Source of the DNA: an uncultured Flavobacteriales bacterium
GTDB lineage: Bacteria; Bacteroidota; Bacteroidia; CAIKAF01
Assembly: GCA_903825395.1 (NCBI GenBank)
Contig: CAIKAF010000029.1
Location: 62,001 to 126,000 of the forward strand
Direction of reading: 5' to 3'
Length of the DNA: 64,000 bases
Positions 45,300-57,490 of the stretch are shown here, piece after piece. The stretch's first letter is position 1. The number at the start of each line of letters is the position of its first letter. The translations under genes were made by a program, and so were the position numbers. Under the pieces are notes generated by a model, which did not search any database, had not been told where the DNA came from, and saw nothing but the letters and a program-made list of their open reading frames with translations.

Positions 45300-45815
45300 T
45301 TATGGTTGATTAAACAAAGAATCCAATTCTCTAAATATTTCTATCACAAAATCTAAACCCATATTCGCCTGTCCGGCCCAACTGTCTTTTTGAATTTGTC
45401 GAACGGAGGCAATCAGTTCCGGGACACCTTCAAAAACATACATTTTTCCAGATCCCGGTACTTTGGTTTTCATCATCTGACCTCCAAACAACAAGGCCAA
45501 ATAATTTAAGTAAATATGGGCATTGGCATCTTCTTGGCTTAAGCGTTGTAAATAATCCAAGTATCTTTTCCCGGCCTGTGTCCGCTTAGGTTCAATACCC
45601 AGTTCATCTAAATCTTCTTGAATCAAATTGCTCCGCTCAAAACCGGAATGGGGAAGCTGGAAGTGCGCCTCGATGGTAGAAAAAATTTCCAATTGACTTT
45701 GAAGATAAGAGGCATACTCGGCCGGGGTTAATTCCCCTCGAAACATTTTTTGGTTAAAGGGCATTTTTTCAGCGATCGAGTGCCGTTCGGCAATGGCTTC
45801 TTTTAATGGTATCAT
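45300..45815 (-). CDS. Heme oxygenase-like protein
   Basis: The start is the ATG at 45815, 11 bp after the TonB receptor stop. The 171-residue helical protein has the proximal-helix pattern of heme oxygenases: KEAIAERHSIAEKMPF, with His12 in the place of the heme-ligand His, then MFRGELTPAEYASYL and a Glu in STIEAHF. The distal-helix segment reads YLNYLALLFGGQMM, where human HO-1 has YLGDLSGGQ. The GG pair remains but the catalytic Asp140 position is Leu. It may still open heme or only bind it. Linkage to a TonB receptor under a Fur-like box suggests iron or heme acquisition. Confidence 0.72.
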   Translation of the reverse strand: MIPLKEAIAERHSIAEKMPFNQKMFRGELTPAEYASYLQSQLEIFSTIEAHFQLPHSGFERSNLIQEDLDELGIEPKRTQAGKRYLDYLQRLSQEDANAHIYLNYLALLFGGQMMKTKVPGSGKMYVFEGVPELIASVRQIQKDSWAGQANMGLDFVIEIFRELDSLFNQP

Positions 45816-45826
45816 AAGAACAAGAG

Positions 45827-48277
45827 TTAAAATGTTGCTTTTAATCCAATTTGTGCATTGAATGGCATTCCTGGGCGCCATCCAGCTGGACGTGCCGCAG
45901 CAAGGTAGGTGTTTTGACCTAGGTTTTGCGCCCGAAGTTGTAAACTGATTTCGCGAGTCAGTAATATATGCACCCCAGCATCTAGAATCAATGCTACATC
46001 GGTTTGTTGTTCCAAGGCAATGGCTCCTTGACCAGGACGTATGCGCATGGGTGCCGCATACCGGCCTTGCATATATACCCGAAACCGCGCATGCTCCAAA
46101 CCAATATTTAAGATCAATTGATGTTCAGGTAAGTAAGGGAACATATCGCCCGATACCACGGTGCCCCAATCTCCATTCCCACTTTGGAATGAATTTTGAA
46201 ACCGAGCCTGCATCCATGTGTAGGCAAACGAAAATGGAAGTCCCCAACGTTTACTGCGACCCAATAATAAGTCGGTGGAAACGCCGGCCTCAATGCCGTA
46301 GGATTCAGCAGCGCCTCCATTGTACATTTCTCCTGTACCTCCGCCGCCACTGGCATTGAAATCTGAACCCAATAAATTTGAAAAATCAGTATAAAAACCG
46401 GTAACATAGCCGTGCATAAATTGCCGATCAAACCGAGCCCCCAATTCATAATTTATGGAAGCCTCAGGAATGGTGTTTGAGTCCACTCCGGGAGGAGAAA
46501 ATCCTCTGTGTACCCCAGCAAAGGCGGACCAGTTTTCAGTCATTTGATACCCTACAGACATGCCTGGCAATATGGCCAGCTGTGCGTTGGATTGCTGATT
46601 TAAATTGGTCCCCAAGCGGGCCGTATCGTTTTTCCCATAATCCAGTTTTTCCATATTGACCTGCTCAATGCGCAGGCCGGGTCTGAAATTCAATTTTTTC
46701 CAACTTAAACTATATTGGGCATGAGCAGAAAGAGCCAAAGCCCGGTCTATTCGGTTGGCATCTGTTCCTGGTAAGCCAGATTCGGTTTTGTACATTTTCC
46801 CCTGACGCATGGCAAACCAATCTGACCACTGAAACCGATCGTGTTCATCCTGATGAATCCGGAAACCTGTATTTAATTCCTGTTTGAATTGATTCCCCCA
46901 ACGTACGGAGGCTCGAGCTTGAACGCCTTGAGCCAAATAATTCCTATTGTTGGCCTTTACTTCTAAGGCTTTTTCATGTGAGTCTAGCTCTCCACGAAGA
47001 ACGCCTAAGGCCTCTACATTTGTTTCAGGGTTACTGAGTATCGAATTTAGGGTAGTCAGGGTGCCCACACTATCGCGGTATTTATCCACTTTATACCAAT
47101 TTCTCCACAGTTCATTTCGGTAGGCCGTAACTTGAATTTCCCCCCTTTTATGGGTATAGGTATAGGTTAAATTGGCCTGGCGCTGCGTGGAACTGATTTG
47201 GTCCATTTGGCTTCCGGCATACCTCCGATAGGGCGTACTTTCTACATCTTCGCGCGTTAAGCCAAGGTATGATTCGTTCGCTTGTTCGTTGATTCCCCCA
47301 ATTTTCATCGCCAATGCATGTTGCCGCCCGTTTTTTTCATTGCTGTTCACCCGAACTTTCGCCATTAGGTCATTGCGATTAAACCCGGTGTTGCCCCCAC
47401 CATCCAATTGCTTAAACCCATCGCTGTATAAGTTTGAGGTCTCTACCACATACGCAAGATTCTTGTGGCTATTTCCAACCCAGGCTTGACCCTGCCTGTG
47501 CCCAAAACTACCAGCAGATAAGGAAATGCTTCCGCTAAATTCATCTGGGATGGGCGTTGATAAAAAGTTGATTGCGCCCCCTGTAGTGAACGGACCATAC
47601 AGCAATTGCCCGGATCCTTTTAGTACTTCTATTCCTTGCATCCGCATGGCATTGGGGAAAAAATAGGCGGCCGGAGCTGAATAGGGCGCCGGCGACATTA
47701 AAATGCCATCCTCCATAATCGTTATGCGGCTCGAGCGCTCCACCCCAGAACCCCGGATCCCAATGTTCGGACGCAAACCAAATCCATCTTCCTCCTGTAT
47801 GGATACACCAGGAATACTCCATAATGCCCGGTTTGGATCTGTTGGAGCTAGTTTTGCAAGCTCCGCGGGAGAAATATAAACCCCCGACCCCGGTACTCTA
47901 TTCAACGAAGACAACCGATCTGATACTACCATGGCCTCTTTTAATCGAGCCGAACTGGTGGACAATTTGATTTTTAAGGTTAGGGTATCACCCAATTCCA
48001 TTTTTCGTACTTCTCGGGATGGCATGTAACCAATGGCCGAACCAATAATGCGAACCTGTCCTGCCTTAGATAAATGTATTTCAAAAGCCCCAACGGCATT
48101 GCTGGCCGCAAGTTTAGAACTTCCTTCAATTTGAATATGAGCCCCAATAATGGGAGTCACTCCATCTGTTTCGGTAACTGTTCCACGGATTACAATGCCT
48201 TGAGCTGAAATAGCTCCAAAGGCAATAAGGGTAACCCCTCCAATAAACCAACCTCGAATACCTGAACGGAGTTTCAT
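45827..48277 (-). CDS. TonB-dependent receptor, FecA-like
   Basis: The 816-residue protein has a signal peptide (GWFIGGVTLIAFGAISAQ), a carboxypeptidase-regulatory-like domain (RGTVTETDGVTPIIGAHIQI), a plug (WSIPGVSIQEEDGFGLRPNI, GSGVERSSRITIMEDGILMS, GSGQLLYGPFTTGGAINFLS) and a 22-strand barrel ending in Phe. The plug resembles FecA-type ferric-citrate receptors, which suits an iron role. It is followed by the heme-oxygenase-like gene, and a perfect 17-bp palindrome lies 33 bp upstream. Confidence 0.88.
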   Translation of the reverse strand: MKLRSGIRGWFIGGVTLIAFGAISAQGIVIRGTVTETDGVTPIIGAHIQIEGSSKLAASNAVGAFEIHLSKAGQVRIIGSAIGYMPSREVRKMELGDTLTLKIKLSTSSARLKEAMVVSDRLSSLNRVPGSGVYISPAELAKLAPTDPNRALWSIPGVSIQEEDGFGLRPNIGIRGSGVERSSRITIMEDGILMSPAPYSAPAAYFFPNAMRMQGIEVLKGSGQLLYGPFTTGGAINFLSTPIPDEFSGSISLSAGSFGHRQGQAWVGNSHKNLAYVVETSNLYSDGFKQLDGGGNTGFNRNDLMAKVRVNSNEKNGRQHALAMKIGGINEQANESYLGLTREDVESTPYRRYAGSQMDQISSTQRQANLTYTYTHKRGEIQVTAYRNELWRNWYKVDKYRDSVGTLTTLNSILSNPETNVEALGVLRGELDSHEKALEVKANNRNYLAQGVQARASVRWGNQFKQELNTGFRIHQDEHDRFQWSDWFAMRQGKMYKTESGLPGTDANRIDRALALSAHAQYSLSWKKLNFRPGLRIEQVNMEKLDYGKNDTARLGTNLNQQSNAQLAILPGMSVGYQMTENWSAFAGVHRGFSPPGVDSNTIPEASINYELGARFDRQFMHGYVTGFYTDFSNLLGSDFNASGGGGTGEMYNGGAAESYGIEAGVSTDLLLGRSKRWGLPFSFAYTWMQARFQNSFQSGNGDWGTVVSGDMFPYLPEHQLILNIGLEHARFRVYMQGRYAAPMRIRPGQGAIALEQQTDVALILDAGVHILLTREISLQLRAQNLGQNTYLAAARPAGWRPGMPFNAQIGLKATF

Positions 48278-48309
48278 GCGTCTTTGTTTTTTTCAGAACA
48301 AAGAACTTA

Positions 48310-48326
48310 TTTAGAATAATTCTAAA
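48310..48326 (-). promoter_or_regulatory. Fur/PerR-type operator palindrome
   Basis: TTTAGAATAATTCTAAA is a perfect palindrome with arms of 8 around one base; its 7-1-7 core resembles PerR/Fur boxes (TTATAATNATTATAA type). It lies 33 bp upstream of the FecA-like receptor ATG, where a repressor would block transcription. A fur-family gene is at 54.1 kb. Confidence 0.65.
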
Positions 48327-48355
48327 CAATCCCATAATCAGGGGGATTTTTCGGG

Positions 48356-48379
48356 AATATCCCCTGTTTAGGGGGTATT
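48356..48379 (-). terminator. Hairpin at the end of the TPP-riboswitch TonB receptor
   Basis: AATATCCCC (48356-48364) pairs with GGGGGTATT (48371-48379) around a 6-nt loop, ending at the stop codon. The T-tract on the minus strand is poor, and GGGGAT can also pair with a further ATCCCC, so termination is uncertain. Confidence 0.4.
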
Positions 48380-50744
48380 AATTTAGGGACAAAGTAAATC
48401 CAGCCATAAAATGCCGGCCAGCCATGGGATACACAAAATTTTCGGTAATGGATTGTCCACCAAAAATATAGCTAAATGAATAGCCATTTGGTGCATATCT
48501 GGCATTCCAAAGATTAAATACGGTACAGTGCAACCCAACACCAAGGCCATTTTTCCAATTTTTTTGCCAATGTATGCCTAAATCACTGGTATAATACGCT
48601 GGCAAACTTCGGGAAATTTCTCCGGTGTTATCTAGGAATTGCCGCCCAACGCCTTTATGTGCCCAGTGGATTTCCATTCCTTTTAATGGGGAAATAACCA
48701 AGGTGCCTGCGGCCGTCCAATCGGGCGAGAAAGCAATAGGTGTATTCCCGCGTGCAATGGCTATTTGGCCTCCATTGTCGTAGTCATCCATATATTCAAT
48801 GAAATTCAAAATCCGATTTTGACTGTAGCTAAAATTTCCTGTTACCCATAAAAAGGGTTTGGGTTTTATCATGCATTCGATTTCTGCCCCAATTCTGTAG
48901 CTCCTAGAGGCATTGGTCCTTGTGTACGCCCCAACATCATTGATTGCTCCGGTAAGTACAAGTTGGTCGGTGTAGTCCATCCAAAATCCAGTAATTCGCG
49001 TCCACCATTTTTGCCCCGAAATGCGGTACGCAAGTTCCAAATCTCGAAGTACTTCATGCTTGGGTTTTTGATTTGGCCCCGTTTCATAATCTACCCGATT
49101 TGGTTCTTTTTGCGTCAGTCCAAAAAAGGCTGAAAATTCTTGATTTTGAATGGGATTCCAGGTTATCCCACCTCTAGGGTTTACAAAATGAAACCGATCT
49201 TCCACCTGAATAGAAGGTTGGCCAGCAAATCCTTGAATGCTGTAGTTTACCCCTCGGTATTGAACATCGGCGTGAATGACAACATCAGCCCCCATTTGGC
49301 AGGTTGCTCTTGCAAAGGCATTGTATTCCGTTTTTTCAGCGGGATGGTCATAGTACCTCAGGTTGTATCCGTTTTCTGGAGCATATTGAGCCCAATTTAG
49401 CGTTCCAAAATGCTGACCTAAATACTGGTACAAACCCAATCCCCCATTGAATGACCAGCGTTTGTTTGACCAGCTAAGCACGGCGTTTCCTCCAAAAAAA
49501 TGATTGTCTAGCCACAATCGGCGAATGACATCAGAAGTATCCCTGAAATCACCAAGACCAGCTATTCCATAGTTGGTCATCAACTCTTTCACTTTGTATT
49601 GCTCATAAAATCCGCGGCCTTTTGTGTAGAACCCAGCCGTTCGAAGAATCAGATTTTCTTTAAATCGATGGGTGAAAAAAAGCTGGTAATGGTCCTGTTG
49701 ATAATTGTCGGTTTCATTTTCATAAGGTGTGTTTCTTTTTCCATTATCGGTTCCCGCTGAATTAAAGGTGGGAATGGAATCGGCCAATGCCTGGGGTACT
49801 CCATACCAGGCTTGGTAGGTTATTTCCTTGCCAGAAAAGGCATGAAAAATCAGCGAAGATTTTTTCCCATGATACGCCGTCTTTAAGTAATACGACCGCA
49901 AGTCGCTGCTGGCTCGATCGATAAATCCATCCGACTGAATTTTTGAAAGTCGGAGTTCGGCCGAAAATCCCGGGCCCAATCGGCCGGTTCCAATTTCTAT
50001 GGTGTTTCTCAATGAGTTAAAACTGCCTCCGGAAAATCGGTACCTGGCAAAGGGGCTATCTGACTGTTCCAGGGTATTCAAGTGAATGGCTCCACCAAAC
50101 GAACCTGCCCCTTGCGTACTTGTTCCTGCTCCGCGTTGTACTTCTATACTTCCGGTCGAGCTCACCAAATCAGGAGTGTTTACCCAAAAAACACCCTGAG
50201 ATTCAGGGTCATTCACCGGGATTCCATTAATGGTTACATTGATTCGGGTTTGGTCGGTGCCCCGAATCCGAATGCCGGTATATCCGATGCCCGCCCCGGC
50301 ATCTGAATGCGTAACCACCGAAGCTGATTGGTCGAGCATTACAGGTAAATCTCTTCCCGTGTTCAAGGGTTCTAAATCTGATTTTTCAAATCTTGTGAAG
50401 GTTACAGGAACTCCGCTGCTGGCTTCAACAACCCGAACTAGGTACTCCGGCTGAACATACATAAATGGTTTTAATTGAAGATTTTTGGGACATTCACCAA
50501 GGGCATTTGCCGCGATTAGCGTATCGGTTTCAAAACCTAGAAATCGGATTATCCATTTTTGCCCTGGGGCATACGGCAATTCAAGCATTCCGTTTTGGTC
50601 TGAAATCCGAACTAAAAAACCATCGGAAGCGGTAGCCCCAACTAAAGGTCGTTGGGTGCTTTCTGAACGCAACTGCAGGCTCCACTGACCATAAACAAGC
50701 ATGATGCTGCTCCAAAAAAGATTGATAAGGACGATTTTTTTCAT
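48378..50744 (-). CDS. TonB-dependent receptor under TPP riboswitch control (thiamine uptake candidate)
   Basis: The start is the ATG at 50744 (or 50750); the frame continues into the riboswitch. The 788-residue product has a signal peptide (IVLINLFWSSIMLVYGQ), a short CarboxypepD-like domain, a plug (GIGYTGIRIRGTDQTRINVT, PDLVSSTGSIEVQRGAGTST, GAGSFGGAIHLNT) and a barrel ending in a polar residue. A TPP riboswitch precedes it, so it probably imports thiamine or a precursor such as thiamine phosphate. It is known that B. thetaiotaomicron has a TPP-regulated TonB receptor (OMPthi). No thiamine biosynthesis gene is adjacent. Confidence 0.87.
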   Translation of the reverse strand: MKKIVLINLFWSSIMLVYGQWSLQLRSESTQRPLVGATASDGFLVRISDQNGMLELPYAPGQKWIIRFLGFETDTLIAANALGECPKNLQLKPFMYVQPEYLVRVVEASSGVPVTFTRFEKSDLEPLNTGRDLPVMLDQSASVVTHSDAGAGIGYTGIRIRGTDQTRINVTINGIPVNDPESQGVFWVNTPDLVSSTGSIEVQRGAGTSTQGAGSFGGAIHLNTLEQSDSPFARYRFSGGSFNSLRNTIEIGTGRLGPGFSAELRLSKIQSDGFIDRASSDLRSYYLKTAYHGKKSSLIFHAFSGKEITYQAWYGVPQALADSIPTFNSAGTDNGKRNTPYENETDNYQQDHYQLFFTHRFKENLILRTAGFYTKGRGFYEQYKVKELMTNYGIAGLGDFRDTSDVIRRLWLDNHFFGGNAVLSWSNKRWSFNGGLGLYQYLGQHFGTLNWAQYAPENGYNLRYYDHPAEKTEYNAFARATCQMGADVVIHADVQYRGVNYSIQGFAGQPSIQVEDRFHFVNPRGGITWNPIQNQEFSAFFGLTQKEPNRVDYETGPNQKPKHEVLRDLELAYRISGQKWWTRITGFWMDYTDQLVLTGAINDVGAYTRTNASRSYRIGAEIECMIKPKPFLWVTGNFSYSQNRILNFIEYMDDYDNGGQIAIARGNTPIAFSPDWTAAGTLVISPLKGMEIHWAHKGVGRQFLDNTGEISRSLPAYYTSDLGIHWQKNWKNGLGVGLHCTVFNLWNARYAPNGYSFSYIFGGQSITENFVYPMAGRHFMAGFTLSLN

Positions 50745-50799
50745 ATCCATAACAAGGTTTAAATACACTACCTCAGGATACGGCGAAACCGAAACCGCT

Positions 50800-50879
50800 A
50801 CCTCCGCCGGTATTACCCGGATCAGGTTCTGCTGCAAGAGCATCGGGTATTATCTCAGCCTTTTTGGGCACCCCGAGGT
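50800..50879 (-). ncRNA. TPP riboswitch (THI element)
   Basis: On the minus strand the order matches the TPP aptamer: CGGGGTGCC, then GGCTGAGATAATACCC, then GAACCTGATCCGGGTAATAC and CGGCGGAGG. The closing helix P1 is ACCTC (50875-50879) with GAGGT (50800-50804). It ends 55 nt before the TonB receptor ATG. A second GAGGT copy (50770-50774) could pair with the same ACCTC in the ligand-free form. Confidence 0.95.
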
Positions 50880-50935
50880 GGAACAAATGTATGAAAAGAA
50901 TGCTAAATGTTGCTGTACGATATGCCCCCCACCAC

Positions 50936-54107
<3,172 letters not shown>

Positions 54108-54115
<8 letters not shown>

Positions 54116-54602
54116 GACAATCAGAAGATTTTTGAGGCGGGCTTATCAGCTTATTCGAACAATCCGTCCGGGTACAATCCCCATGCAAGATAAACGAATG
54201 CGACCGTATGGAAAACCCAAGTAAATCTCCGATACTCATATGAATGTGGTGCAGTCGGGGCTCACAAAACTCGGTGACCTGCTGACATTGATTGCAAATT
54301 AAATGGTGGTGCTGACTGTGTCCAACCGATTTTTCGTATTGAGCAAGACTACTTCCAAACTGGTGCTTTCGTACCAAATTGCAATCCACCAATAAATCAA
54401 GGGTGTTGTATACCGTGGCACGACTTACCCTGTAGTTTTTGGCTTTCATGCTTTCAAACAGCTCATCGACATCAAAATGTTCGTTTCGACTGTACACTTC
54501 ATCCAAAATGGCAAAACGCTCCGGTGTTTTCCGCAACTGATTCTTTTCAAGGTGTTCTGAAAACAACTGCTTTACATGCTCAAATGAAGATCTCGAACTC
54601 AT
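54108..54602 (-). CDS. Fur-family transcriptional regulator
   Basis: The 164-residue protein has the Fur winged helix (EKNQLRKTPERFAILDEVYS, YRVSRATVYNTLDLLVDCNL) and the metal-binding dimerisation part (HSQHHHLICNQCQQVTEFCE). CxxC is in CNQC and a second pair is CTRTDC, the usual structural zinc site. It could be Fur, PerR or Zur. An 8-1-8 palindrome at 48310 is a candidate target. The gene overlaps relA by 4 bp (ATGA) and STAS by 8 bp. Confidence 0.92.
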
Positions 54603-56854
54603 GTGGTTGAGGTGTTTTCAGTGATGCGTTCCACCCTCAACACGCCTTTAACCTGTTTGATTTTTTCCAACAGTTCGTCTAAGTGACGCGTATGTTCAAC
54701 AAAAAGGGTCATTCTGCCCTCAAAGATACCATCATTCGAATCGAAACTCAGAGACCGTATGTTAACTTTCATCTGATTCGATATCAATTTGGTAATTCGG
54801 TTGACCATGCCCACTTCGTCAAAGCCGGTCAAATAAATTCCCACCAAAAAAGCCGGAATTTCACTGCCAGTCCATTTTGCCTTTATAACCCGATACGCAT
54901 AATTCGATAACAATGACACAGCATTCGGACAGTTGGTCTTATGAATTTTAATGCCTTCGCTTACAGTCACAAATCCAAAAACCTCATCGCCTGGAATGGG
55001 GTTGCAGCACGGAGCCAACTTATAATCCAAGGTATCTAGGTTGTCCCCAAGCAGCAATTGATTTTCTTCCTGCTTTATTTTATGAAGGATTTCTTTTCCT
55101 CCTTCTGCCGTTCGTTTTTTTATTTCGGGATTGCGAGAAAACTTCTGGCTCAAATATTTATACCAACTCCGAACCCCTTCATTTTTATAAAAATCTCGAA
55201 TCTGCTGTGAGCTGATGCTCCCCTTGCCAATCCGATAAAATAAATCCAAGGATTCATCCAACCCAAAATGCTGAATCATTTTCTGAACGTCCGATTCAGA
55301 ATAGTTGATCTTCAATCGACGAAGCTTGCGTTTCAAAAGCTCTTTCCCCTCCTCGGCAACGCTTCTTTTCTCCTCTTTTAAGGCCGATTTAATCCTAGAC
55401 TTTGCTTTGCTGGTGACTACAAAGTGGAGCCAGTCTTCGTGTGGCTTTTGCTTGGAAGAACTAATGATTTCTACCTGATCTCCAGAAGTTAATTTATGCG
55501 ATAGGGGCAGCAGCTTGTTGTTTACTTTGGCCCCCAAACAATGATCCCCCAATTCACTATGAATTTCATAGGCAAAATCCAATGCCGTACTGCCCAATGG
55601 TAAGGTGCGCAATTCTCCTTTTGGGGTGAACAAATAGATTTCATCATTGAATAAATTCAGCTTGAAGGAGTCCAATAAATCCAAGGCCTCTCCCTCCCGA
55701 AAATTATCCAGCAATTCCCGCACTTTCAATAGCCATTCATCCAATCCCGATTCCCCATTCTCGCCTTTGTATTTCCAATGGGCGGCATAGCCTTTTTCGG
55801 CTACTTCATCCATCCTTCGGCTTCGAATTTGAACCTCTACCCATTTTCCGGTAGGACTCATTACGGTGGTGTGTAGCGATTCATATCCATTGGCCCTAGG
55901 AAAACTAATCCAATCCCTCAATCGATCTGGCTTTGGCTGATACACATCGGTGATAATGGAATAGCTGCGCCAAATCTCAGATTTCTCCTTCTCTGGCTCT
56001 ACATCTAAAATGATTCGGATGGCGAAAATATCGTAAATCTCGTCGAAAGGAACTCCCTTGTTTTTGATTTTATTCCAAATCGAATACATGGATTTGGTAC
56101 GTCCTTTTATTTCAAACCGCAATCCCCCTGCCTGTAAATTACGACGTATTGGTCCTATAAAACTCGATATAAACCGGTCGCGTACTTCTTTGCTTTTCTG
56201 TAATTTCTGTTCGATTTCTCCATACACATCCGGCTCTAAATACCTCAATGCCAAATCTTCCAACTCCGATTTGATGTTGAATAAACCCAGCCGGTGAGCC
56301 AAAGGAGCATACAAGTACATGGTTTCTGATGCAATTTTCAACTGCTTGTCACGCCGCATATGGTCTAGCGTTCGCATGTTGTGCAACCGATCTGCAATTT
56401 TGATTAAAATGACCCGAACATCCTCCGAAAGGGTTAAAATTATTTTTTTGAAATTCTCGGCTTGAATGGATTCAGTAAAGTCAAATACGCCTTCAATTTT
56501 AGTCAGCCCATCAATGATGTTTCGAACCTTTTTCCCAAACAATCGCTCCATGTCATCTAAGGTCAAGTCGGTATCCTCCACGGTATCGTGCAGCAAGGCT
56601 GCAACCACCCCGGTGGCCCCCAAACCAATCTCCTCAGCTACAATTCGAGCAACTGCAATAGGATGATAAATGTAAGGCTCCCCACTTTTCCTGCGCATAT
56701 CCTTGTGCGCATCCAAGGCCAAATTGAAGGCCTTACGAATTGTTTTTTTATCGGCCGAATGGCTGATGTGCTTGGAGGCCGCACGCAACAAACCACGGTA
56801 ACGGCGTAAAATATCTGAATTTTCTTCCTGTAGAGCCTCCTCGGTAAGATTCAT
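54599..56854 (-). CDS. Bifunctional (p)ppGpp synthetase/hydrolase (RelA/SpoT)
   Basis: The start is the ATG at 56854 (MNLTEEALQEEN), just 5 nt after a TATCTTTG box; the upstream ATG at 56878 is before the box. The 751-residue protein has an intact HD hydrolase (GVVAALLHDTVEDTDLTLDD), the synthetase domain (KSMYSIWNKIKNKGVPFDEI), TGS (IYLFTPKGELRTLPLGSTAL) and a C-terminal ACT. Both activities are therefore likely. It is the first gene of a five-gene overlapping operon ending in ostA. Confidence 0.93.
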   Translation of the reverse strand: MNLTEEALQEENSDILRRYRGLLRAASKHISHSADKKTIRKAFNLALDAHKDMRRKSGEPYIYHPIAVARIVAEEIGLGATGVVAALLHDTVEDTDLTLDDMERLFGKKVRNIIDGLTKIEGVFDFTESIQAENFKKIILTLSEDVRVILIKIADRLHNMRTLDHMRRDKQLKIASETMYLYAPLAHRLGLFNIKSELEDLALRYLEPDVYGEIEQKLQKSKEVRDRFISSFIGPIRRNLQAGGLRFEIKGRTKSMYSIWNKIKNKGVPFDEIYDIFAIRIILDVEPEKEKSEIWRSYSIITDVYQPKPDRLRDWISFPRANGYESLHTTVMSPTGKWVEVQIRSRRMDEVAEKGYAAHWKYKGENGESGLDEWLLKVRELLDNFREGEALDLLDSFKLNLFNDEIYLFTPKGELRTLPLGSTALDFAYEIHSELGDHCLGAKVNNKLLPLSHKLTSGDQVEIISSSKQKPHEDWLHFVVTSKAKSRIKSALKEEKRSVAEEGKELLKRKLRRLKINYSESDVQKMIQHFGLDESLDLFYRIGKGSISSQQIRDFYKNEGVRSWYKYLSQKFSRNPEIKKRTAEGGKEILHKIKQEENQLLLGDNLDTLDYKLAPCCNPIPGDEVFGFVTVSEGIKIHKTNCPNAVSLLSNYAYRVIKAKWTGSEIPAFLVGIYLTGFDEVGMVNRITKLISNQMKVNIRSLSFDSNDGIFEGRMTLFVEHTRHLDELLEKIKQVKGVLRVERITENTSTT

Positions 56855-56859
56855 ACCTT

Positions 56860-56867
56860 CAAAGATA
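56860..56867 (-). promoter_or_regulatory. Putative -7 box (TATCTTTG), 5 nt from the relA ATG
   Basis: Minus strand TATCTTTG is an exact TAnnTTTG match; five bases (AAGGT) separate it from ATG 56854. Confidence 0.5.
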
Positions 56868-56999
56868 CCAATTTCCATAGGTTTCTGTTCATACGCATGT
56901 CATTATTTCCCTGGATTGATTTTTGACTTTTCGGCAGAAAACCCCCTGTTCTTTGGCTTTGTTTCCTTACTTTTAAGGGCAGTTTAATATGCTCTTTTT

Positions 57000-57461
57000 A
57001 TGTCTATTTTAAAAGAATTTAAGCAGTTCGCTATGAAAGGCAATGCCATGGAATTGGCGGTGGCCTTTATTATGGGCGGGGCTTTTGGTAAGATTGTATC
57101 GTCCTTGGTGGCCGACGTAATTATGCCTCCATTGGGCTTGGTGGTGGGTGGAGTGAATTTTTCTCACCTGAAGCTTACGCTCAAGTCTGCCATTCCACAA
57201 AAGCTCGAGCAGGGTAGGGTAGTCCAAGAGGCCGTGGCCGAGGTGTCTCTGAATTATGGGATTTTTCTGCAGAATGTGCTGGATTTTATCATTATTGCTT
57301 TTGCCATGTTTTTGGCCGTCAAAGCAATCAATACGGTGAAGGCAAAAATTGCCGAGGAAGAGCAAAAGGAGGCAGAACGCTCCGAACCTTCCGAAGAGGT
57401 GCAGCTGCTGCAACAGATCCGCGATGCCCTTCTTAAAGACTCGCAAAAGAAGGCAGATTAA
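57000..57461 (+). CDS. mscL: Large-conductance mechanosensitive channel
   Basis: The 153-residue protein has the MscL layout: an N-terminal amphipathic helix (MSILKEFKQFAMKGNAMELA), TM1 (VAFIMGGAFGKIVSSLVADV) and TM2 (GIFLQNVLDFIIIAFAMFLA), with a charged C-terminal bundle (EEEQKEAERSEPSEEVQLLQ). It opens under membrane tension in osmotic downshock. The opposite-strand frame through it is a shadow. Repeat copy F begins 29 nt after its stop. Confidence 0.96.
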   Translation: MSILKEFKQFAMKGNAMELAVAFIMGGAFGKIVSSLVADVIMPPLGLVVGGVNFSHLKLTLKSAIPQKLEQGRVVQEAVAEVSLNYGIFLQNVLDFIIIAFAMFLAVKAINTVKAKIAEEEQKEAERSEPSEEVQLLQQIRDALLKDSQKKAD

Positions 57462-57490
57462 GCCGCAATTTTAATTTTTTCTCTTTTTAA

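Noticed and set aside
45289-45308. Small inverted repeat AACCAT/ATGGTT at the end of the heme-oxygenase-like gene
   Set aside because: Six AT-rich base pairs with a short T-run is too weak to call as a terminator.
57009-57446. 145-codon frame antisense to mscL
   Set aside because: It is the mirror of a well-recognised gene and has no independent motif.
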